Assembly (NCBI RefSeq): GCF_014805685.1
Contig: NC_060887.1
Location: forward strand, 10,367,963 to 10,431,962
Reading direction: 5' to 3'
DNA: 64,000 nt
DNA from: Silurus meridionalis
Lineage: Eukaryota; Chordata; Actinopteri; Siluriformes; Siluridae
Made by a program: the position numbers and the translations under genes
Notes under the pieces: generated by a model
Databases searched by the model: none
Told to the model about the DNA's origin: nothing
What the model saw: only the letters and a program-made list of their open reading frames with translations
Shown here: positions 57,655 through 64,000 of the stretch, in pieces
Layout: each line of letters opens with the position of its first letter
Position numbering within the stretch: the first letter of the stretch is position 1

Positions 57655-59229
57655 CAGTGAGGAAAATAAGTATTTGAACACCCTGCTGTTTTGCAAGTTC
57701 TCCCACTTAGACATCATGGAGGGGTCTGAAATTGTCATCGTAGGTGCATGTCCACTGTGAGAGACATAATCTAAAAAAAAAAATCCAGAAATCACAATAT
57801 ATGATTTTTTAACTATTTATTTGTATGATACAGCTGCAAATAAGTATTTGAACACCTGTCTATCAGCTAGAATTCTGACCCTCAAAGACCTGTTAGTCTG
57901 CCTTTAAAATGTCCACCTCCACTACATTCATTATCCTAAATTAGATGCACCTGTTTGAGGTCGTTAGCTGCATAAAGACACCTGTCCACCCCATACAATC
58001 AGTAAGAATCCAACTACTAACATGGCCAAGACCAAAGAGCTGTCCAAAGACACTAGAGACAAAATTGTACACCTCCACAAGGCTGGAAAGGGCTACGGGG
58101 AAATTGCCAAGCAGCTTGGGGAAAAAAGGTCCACTGTTGGAGCAATCATTAGAAAATGGAAGAAGCTAAACATGACTGTCAATCTCCCTCGTGGGGTCTC
58201 AATGATCCTAAGGAAGGTGAGAAATCAGCTCAGAACTACACGGGAGGAGCTGGTCAATGACCTGAAAAGAGCTGGGACCACCGTTTCCAAGGTTACTCTT
58301 GGTAATACACTAAGACGTCATGGTTTGAAATCATGCATGGCACGGAAGGTTCCCCTGCTTAAACCAGCACATGTCCAGGCACGTCTTAAGTTTGCCAATG
58401 ACCATTTGGATGATCCAGAGGAGTCATGGTAGAAAGTCATGTGGTCAGATGAGACCAAAATAGAACTTTTGGGTCATAATTCCACTAAACGTGTTTGGAG
58501 GAAGAAGAATGATAAGTACCATCCCAAGAACACCATTCCTACTGTGAAGCATTGGGGTGGTAGCATCATGCTTTGGGGGTGTTTTTCTGCACATGGGACA
58601 GGGCGACTGCACTGTATTAAAGAGAGGATGACCGGGGCCATGTATTACAAGATTTTGGGGAACAATCTCCTTCCCTCAGTTAGAGCATTGAAGATGGGTC
58701 GAGGCTGGGTCTCCCAACATGACCATGACCCAAAGCACACAGCCAGGATAACCAAGGAGTGGCTCTGTAAGAAGCATATCAAGGTTCTGGCGTGGCCTAG
58801 CCAGTCTCCAGACCTAAACCCAATAGAGAATCTTTGGAGGGAGCTCAAACTCCGTGTTTCTCAGCGACAGGCCGGAAACCTGACTGATCTAGAGAAGATC
58901 TGTGTGGAGGAGTGGGCCAAAATCCCTCCTGCAGTGTGTGCAAACCTGGTGAAAAACTACAGGAAACGTTTGACCTCTGTAATTGCAAACAAAGGCTACT
59001 GTACTAAATATTAACATTGACTTTCTTAGGTGTTCAAATACTTATTTGCAGCTGTATCATACAAATAAATAGTTAAAAAATCATACATTGTGATTTCTGG
59101 ATTTTTTTTTTAGATTATGTCTCTCACAGTGGACATGCACCTACCATGACAATTTAAGACCCTTCCATGATTTCTAAGTGGGAGAACTTGCAAAATAGCA
59201 GGGTGTTCAAATACTTATTTTCCTCACTG
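57655..59229 (+). mobile_element. Tc1-like transposon #3, Passport-like, both ends present
   Basis: Exact ends CAGTGAGG...CCTCACTG are flanked by TA on each side (57653-57654 and 59230-59231). Inverted repeats extend about 200 bases (57655-57862 with 59020-59229). Total 1575 bases, the usual size for Tc1. The transposase has one stop and one small deletion, making this the best preserved transposon in the window. Confidence 0.92.
58022..59014 (+). pseudogene. Tc1 transposase (Passport-like), one internal stop
   Basis: The frame opens [20 protein letters not shown] with an HTH ([20 protein letters not shown]). It lacks about eight residues before [14 protein letters not shown] compared with copy #2 (QTGASCKIS there), removing most of the GRP-like linker/second HTH start. 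A TAG at 58430-58432 follows PEESW; after it the same frame continues with [12 protein letters not shown] (first Asp), [17 protein letters not shown] (second Asp), [17 protein letters not shown] (Glu) and ends NKGYCTKY. The DD34E triad is intact. Without the stop it would be about 330 residues. Confidence 0.9.
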
Positions 59230-59439
59230 TATGTGTATTTAATGTAATACTTGAAATCTGAAGTCTTGTTCTAACTGGAGATAAATGTTCTAATTTAATG
59301 CTTTTATTTACAGAATGATACAGGTTTTGATTATTTGTATAGCTGGGTATCATCGTCCTAGAACTGAACCTTGGGTCACGCCATAATTTACTAGCATTAA
59401 CCTGGATAGCGTTCCATTTAAGTCTACAAAATAGTAACA

Positions 59440-59517
59440 TCATATATATATTGACAAAGAACAATTTTAAAACCTAGTATACCTACACTGAATATCACGG
59501 GGCATTGCACACACACA

Positions 59518-59578
<61 letters not shown>

Positions 59579-61020
59579 AGAATACCTGTTATTATATATC
59601 TTTGTTTTGTTAAATACATGCTCATTTGCATTTTAGCATTGAGGCGGAGTACTTATATTACGTTTCCACACACCCTCAATTCATTTGCAAAATTCTAAAG
59701 CATTCAGCAAAACAACCTCTAAGAGTCTCTCTTTAAATACCTAATGTGAATGTGGTACTTCCTTGTGAAATTTGTTGAACAGTATGCAAAACTCTTACGT
59801 TTCCAAACTGGCAAAAAGCTTTTTTTATTTTTATTAAATAAAATAAAAGGTAAATTCATCTATGTAAGAATTTTGCAATAAATGATTAAAGCATTGTATA
59901 AAGACTGCAAGAAATGTGAGATCTTGCAGTGAAGCTTAAAACAAAATAAAAAATACAGGACAAAAAATGGGCAAATGGACATTGGAGATAGACTAAAGGA
60001 CACAACAGGAATACGTTGTAAATGATAAGGATAATAAAACATGTCTGCATATGTGTCCACCAGCCACGCCTCCCTCCTGTACTCAGCACTCTCGCTCAGC
60101 CTCTCCCTCCTACTAAGCACCCACACCTTTTCCCCATTTTCTTTCCCCTTTATAAGGCCTCGTTTTCCCCTCACTCACCGCCCGATCTACAGGTTACTCC
60201 ATAGATTTTTGAGGAATACCTTATGCTCTGTTAGCAATCTGGTTCCAGACTCCACTTCGCTGGAAGCACTCTGTTTTGTGTACTGTTAGATTTTTATAAT
60301 GCCCAAACAAAACTTAATTCTTGGAGAGTTTGTCCGTACGAACTGCGATGCCCGTGGTGACTTTCTGATATCAGGGAAGAATCAGATGAAGACTCTCTGT
60401 ATACCTTACATACTAACATCATAAATATTCTATAGACACTGAACAGAAAAAGAATGTGTGTGAACCAGTGTGAGAACCATCTTAACACGAACATGTACCT
60501 AGACAAATAAAGCCCTATCTACTTTACTCCCGGTCTCTGCCGCGTGGTCTAGTCGTGGCAATATGTCTGCATTAGTAGATAGTCTAGTGCTAATGGCATT
60601 ATTAATTTTATTATTATTTATTATTATTAGCATTAGTAACTTCAACAAAATTACATAAACCCTGTGTGATCTAAGAAACACAAGTTCATGTTATCTGGTG
60701 AAGGAAAATAGTGGCAAAGTCATAAATCTTTATAGACATAAAAACAAAGACATATATAACTTGTCACTATGCTCCTGTTGGGTTTGTTTTTTGCTAGCAT
60801 GCAGTGTAGCCATAAGAATGTCAGTCTAAAATACTATAATGTGTATAACACAAACAGTTTCAGTTAAGGAAACCCTGTAGTTACAACTGGACTCCCAACA
60901 ACTGTAAAAAACAAAGGTAGGGCTGCTATCTAATGTTTTTGTCTTTGTTCAGGATCTCAGATTAAATCAAATGTCTGCAAAATCTCTTTCTTTTCCAAGC
61001 TGATAGCAAAGTTGGAGGCA
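59440..61020. repeat. Triplicated non-coding unit, copy 3
   Basis: Matches copy 2 at 59580-59815 (octamer block 59624-59631, CCTAATGTGAATGTGGTACTTCC) and copy 1 near 60905-61018 (CTTTGTTCAGGATCTCAG, CAAGCTGATAGCAAAGTTGGAGGCA). A (CA)n array lies at 59513-59577. Positions 59820-60900 have nothing else recognised. Confidence 0.7.
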
Positions 61021-61022
61021 TT

Positions 61023-61065
61023 CTCCTCTTCTTCTTCTTCTTCTTCTTCTTCTTCTTCTTCTTCT
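61023..61065. repeat. (CTT)n microsatellite, RTE tail
   Basis: Around 14 TTC/CTT units directly abut the 3' end of the minus-strand RTE element, corresponding to a (GAA)n tail. Confidence 0.9.
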
Positions 61066-62610
61066 TTCGGCTGCTCCCATTAGGGGTCACTTCCAATGAA
61101 AACCCAACATCTTCAGCTCTGCTACCTCCACCTCCACCTCCTGTCTTTTAGTCAATGCCACTGTCTCTAAACCATACAACATAGCAGGTCTCACCACAGT
61201 CCTATAAACTTTCCTGTTCACTCTTGAGATACCATTCTATCACAAATCACTCCTGCCACTCTTCTTCACTCTGCCTGCATGCTTTTCTTTACTTTTCTAA
61301 CACACTCTCTATTACTTTGCACCACCTCTTCTCCCTGCAATCGAACCACTCCACTGCCCTCCCTCTTATTAACACAGATGATACTGTCACCACAAATAAC
61401 AATATCATCTGCAAACATTATAGTCCATGGAGAGACTCCTGTCTGACCTCGTCTGTCAACCTGTACATCACCACTACAATCAGGAAAAGGGCTCAGATCC
61501 GATCCTTGATGCAGTCCAACCTCCATCTTGAACCAGTATGTCATTCCTACTGCACACTTCACTGCTATCACACTGTCCTCAAACATGTCCTGCACCACCC
61601 TCACATACACACCTGACTTCCTTTTACAATACCACAACTCCTCTCTCGGCACCCTGTCCTATGTTTTTTTCTTAATTTACAACCACACAATGCAACTCCT
61701 TCTGACTTTCTCTATACTTCTCCATCAACATTCTCGAAGCAAATAATGCATCTGTGTTGCTCTTCCTCAGCATGAAACCATACTGTTTTTACAAATGGTC
61801 ACCTCATCTCTCAGCCTGGCTTTCACTACTTTTTCCCATAACTTCATGGTGTGACTGATCAACTTTATTCCCTTGTAGTTACTGCAGGTCTGCACATTTC
61901 CCTTATTCTTAAAGATCAGTACCAGCACACTCCTTCTCCATTCCTCAGGCATCCTCTCACCTTCCAAAATCTTGTTAACAAATCTTGTTAAAACCTCCAC
62001 TGTTATCTCTCCTAAACATCTGCATGCTTCTACCGGAATGTCATCGGGTCCTACCGACTTTCCACTCTTCATACTCTTAATCGCTGCTCTCACTTCCTCC
62101 TTACTAATCCTATCCACTTCCTGCTTCACCATCCTTACACCATCCAACCTTCTCTCTCCCTTATTTTTCTCATTCATCAGCTGCTCAAAATACTCCCCTC
62201 ATCTTCTCAACACCCTTTCCTCACTAGTCAAGTCATTTCCATATCGATCCTTTATTGCTTTAACCTGCAGCACATTCTTCCCCGCTCGGTCCCTCTGCCT
62301 GACCAACGGGTATAAATCCTTTTCTCCTTTCTTAGTGTTAAACACATACAGCTCCTTATATGCCTTCTCCTTGGCTTTTGCCACATCCCTCTTTACCTGC
62401 TGCCACATCTCCTTGTACACTTGCTAACTATTTTTATCACTCTTTCGATCCCAATTCTGTTTTGCCAACCTCTTTCACCTTATGCTCTCCTGCACTTCTT
62501 CATTCCACCACCACGTCTCTTTGTCTTCCCTTCAATTACCAGAAGTCACACCAAATATCTTTTTTTTTCTGTCTCCCCTATTACTTCTGCAGTAGTTGCC
62601 CAATCATCCA
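61066..62610 (-). mobile_element. RTE-type LINE, 5'-truncated
   Basis: The minus strand reads EEVRAAIKSMKSGKSVGPDD and IPVEACRCLGEITVEVLTRF (62110 to 61970), KNKGNVQTCSNYKGIKLISH and MKLWEKVVKARLRDEV (61910 to 61790). After an internal gap come VPREELWYCKRKSGVYVRVV-type text, MEVGLHQGSDLSPF and TIMFADDIVICGDS with the catalytic Asp pair (61430 to 61370). Motifs fit the RTE clade. An upstream stretch (62420-62199) reads the linker. Frames are broken at 61655-61765 and elsewhere. Confidence 0.85.
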
Positions 62611-62639
62611 GCACCTCTATACCAGAGCGGCACGGCAGT

Positions 62640-63190
62640 TCCTGGGGCTCACAAATGGACCACGCAGAGAGTTTCGAGACCGGCCTAGGGCCTTTGTCTC
62701 AGGGCCCCGTGTTGGGAGTTTCTGGTTATCGCGTAACGCTACCAACAGATGCGTCCTTCATAGTGTGGGGAGCGGTCATGAGTAGTCCCCCCATCCAAGG
62801 TCTATGGAAAGGGCCCCATCTACTTTGCCACTTCAATTGCCGAGAGATACTGGCCGTCCTTTTAGCCTTAAAGCATTTTCTCCCAGACCTCAGAGATTAC
62901 CACGTGCTGATCCCTACGGACAACGCCTCAGTGGTTTCTTACATCAACTATCAAGGAGGTCAACTATCAAGGAGGTCTGCACTTACACCCCCTGTACAGG
63001 CTGGTGCACCAGATCCTCTTGTGGACCCAGGGGAAGCTCCTCTCAGTGAGAGTAGCTTACATCCTGGGTCAGTTGAGCGAAGCAGCAGACACCCTGTCGA
63101 GGGAGGGGTTAAGACCCAGGGAATGGTGGCTCCACCCTCTCATTCGGGAGATTTGGGAGAGATTCCACTGGGGCTAGGCTCATGCATGGC
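62640..63190 (+). pseudogene. DIRS RNase H region
   Basis: The frame reads VSGYRVTLPTDASFIVWGAV, then FNCREILAVLLALKHFLPDL and VLIPTDNASVVSYINYQGGQ: the Asp, Glu and Asp of the RNase H-like domain in order. A 15-base duplication (TCAAGGAGGTC, 62949-62974) adds residues after YINYQGG and the frame then shifts to a Ser/Pro-rich reading. Confidence 0.75.
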
Positions 63191-63459
63191 TGAGGTTGCA
63201 TCTGTATGTGCCCCCCCGCAGCTTCCAGGAGTTTTGGAGCTAGTTTGCCAGGACAGAGTTTGTCTCCTCCTGGTGTCTCCAAGGTGGTTGTGGCCCTTAA
63301 GGGGCACAGCTTCGAGGTTCTGTCCTCTCCACTGAGGTGGAAAAGACCATTCTCCACTCCAGAGCTCCCTTCACGAGGTTGTATGCCGCTAGATGGCGTC
63401 TGTTCTGCTTGTGGTGCGATCACCACCAGCTGGATCCAGTCCACTGCTTGGTCGGGTAA

Positions 63460-63890
63460 GTGCTGTATTTCCTCCAAGGACAGTTTGCAAAAGGGTTGGC
63501 TCCATCCACCCTGAAAGTCTACGCATCCGCCATTTCGGTGTTTGAGGCCAGCGTGCGACCTAGAGTGCCTGAATGGGGCCTGGCCATTGTTTTGTGGGCT
63601 CTTTTTGAGCCCCCCTTTGAGCCTCTGGCCGAGGCATCTTGGAGGCATCTTTCTATCAAGAATGCGTTCTTATTGGCCATTTGTTCTCTTAAGAGAGAGG
63701 GAGAGCTACAGTCCCTTTTTGTGGCCCCCTCCTTTCTGGAGTTTACTCCAGGTATGGCCAATGCCTTTTTCTAACCTAGGACGGTTAACATCCCCAAGGT
63801 GCCCTTGGTCGTCCCACGACCTTTGAAGTTACAGGCATTCTATACTCCTCCCTCTCAGGCCCCAGACCAGGAGAAATTGAACCGGCTGTG
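63460..63890 (+). pseudogene. DIRS tyrosine recombinase, N-terminal part
   Basis: The frame MLYFLQGQFAKGLAPSTLKV, YASAISVFEASVRPRVPEWG, EASWRHLSIKNAFLLAICSL and REGELQSLFVAPSFLEFTPG is the SAM-like core-binding domain and entry to the catalytic domain. A TAA at 63773 follows ANAFF, and the reading resumes VPLVVPRPLKLQAFYTPPSQ and DQEKLNRL before a TGA. The HxxR and Tyr motifs are absent. Confidence 0.8.
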
Positions 63891-64000
63891 ACCAGTACGC
63901 ACAGTAGCTCCATAGGACAGGATTTATCCATTGATTCCTTTTTAATAAGCACTTTATGCTGGTCAGGGTTTATGGAATATCAACAGCGTATCTTGGGAAC
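63891..64000. other. Window edge, nothing recognised
   Basis: Only 110 bases remain; no gene or repeat end can be supported. Confidence 0.3.

Larger units (their letters stand above)
62620..63890 (+). mobile_element. DIRS-like retrotransposon fragment
   Basis: It contains the RNase H-like and recombinase regions described below, joined directly to the RTE element at about 62615. No terminal repeat is visible. It ends abruptly near 63890 after CAGGAGAAATTGAACCGGCT. Confidence 0.8.

Noticed and set aside
61224..62785. Long plus-strand frames opposite the RTE element
   Set aside because: They are antisense shadows of the minus-strand reverse transcriptase, rich in Ser/Thr/Leu from the complement.

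Overview
This window is vertebrate, most likely teleost, chromosomal DNA: spliced low-density genes, tRNA-derived SINEs, Tc1-like transposons, Rex1/L2- and RTE-type LINEs, DIRS, Gypsy and BEL/Pao retroelements, and many (CA)n, (TCTA)n and (CTT)n microsatellites. The host genes are S100 calcium-binding proteins. One closely resembles ictacalcin, a fish S100 first described from catfish, so a catfish (Siluriformes) is a reasonable guess, but that is inference. All gene calls are from reading the sequence; no database search was possible.

Host genes. Three S100 loci are readable, all on the minus strand. (A) At the left edge, 1-1190, is an ictacalcin-like copy with a TATA promoter, a non-coding first exon, an EF-hand-1 exon and only 12 bases of the EF-hand-2 exon; its splice donor is damaged. 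(C) At 24487-26300 is a complete, apparently functional ictacalcin-like gene of 92 residues. (E) At 50665-51930 is a complete, divergent S100 gene of 98 residues. Between them lie decayed fragments of the same locus: B (7515-7726 and 9700-9905), D (28700-29130), an S100 pseudo-exon at 46115-46260, and non-coding duplicate blocks (26740-26840 against 38210-38240 plus 41815-41880; 26990-27620 against 44930-45460). The window is therefore an S100 tandem-duplication array that has been broken up by transposons.

Layout. 0-3 kb: S100 copy A, a SINE and a TTAA-flanked DNA element. 4.7-7.5 kb: two Tc1 transposons joined at a truncated junction. 7.5-9.9 kb: S100 relic B split by a DIRS/Gypsy block. 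9.9-12.6 kb: an RTE tail and a Rex1/L2-like LINE. 14.0-17.6 kb: a near full-length LINE with target duplication. 18.6 kb: an orphan exon. 19.9-20.4 kb: a solo LTR. 21.4-23.8 kb: mariner/RTE/Tc1 debris. 24.4-29.1 kb: the ictacalcin gene and relic D. 29-38 kb: microsatellites and small repeat tails. 38.2-41.8 kb: a DIRS element with inverted terminal repeats and a nested solo LTR. 41.9-44.8 kb: Gypsy and BEL/Pao fragments. 45-49.2 kb: duplicate block, S100 pseudo-exon and a LINE interrupted by a pogo/Tigger fragment. 50.6-52 kb: S100 gene E. 52.9-61 kb: a three-fold repeated non-coding unit holding a minus-strand LINE and a Tc1 element. 61.0-62.6 kb: an RTE LINE. 62.6-63.9 kb: a DIRS pol fragment.

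No bacterial-type operon, CRISPR array, rRNA or intact tRNA gene was seen. No wholly new enzyme system is evident. The most interesting signals are the graded decay of the S100 array, the nested retroelements whose insertion order can be read from target duplications, and the triplicated unit with a conserved octamer/TATA-like core.
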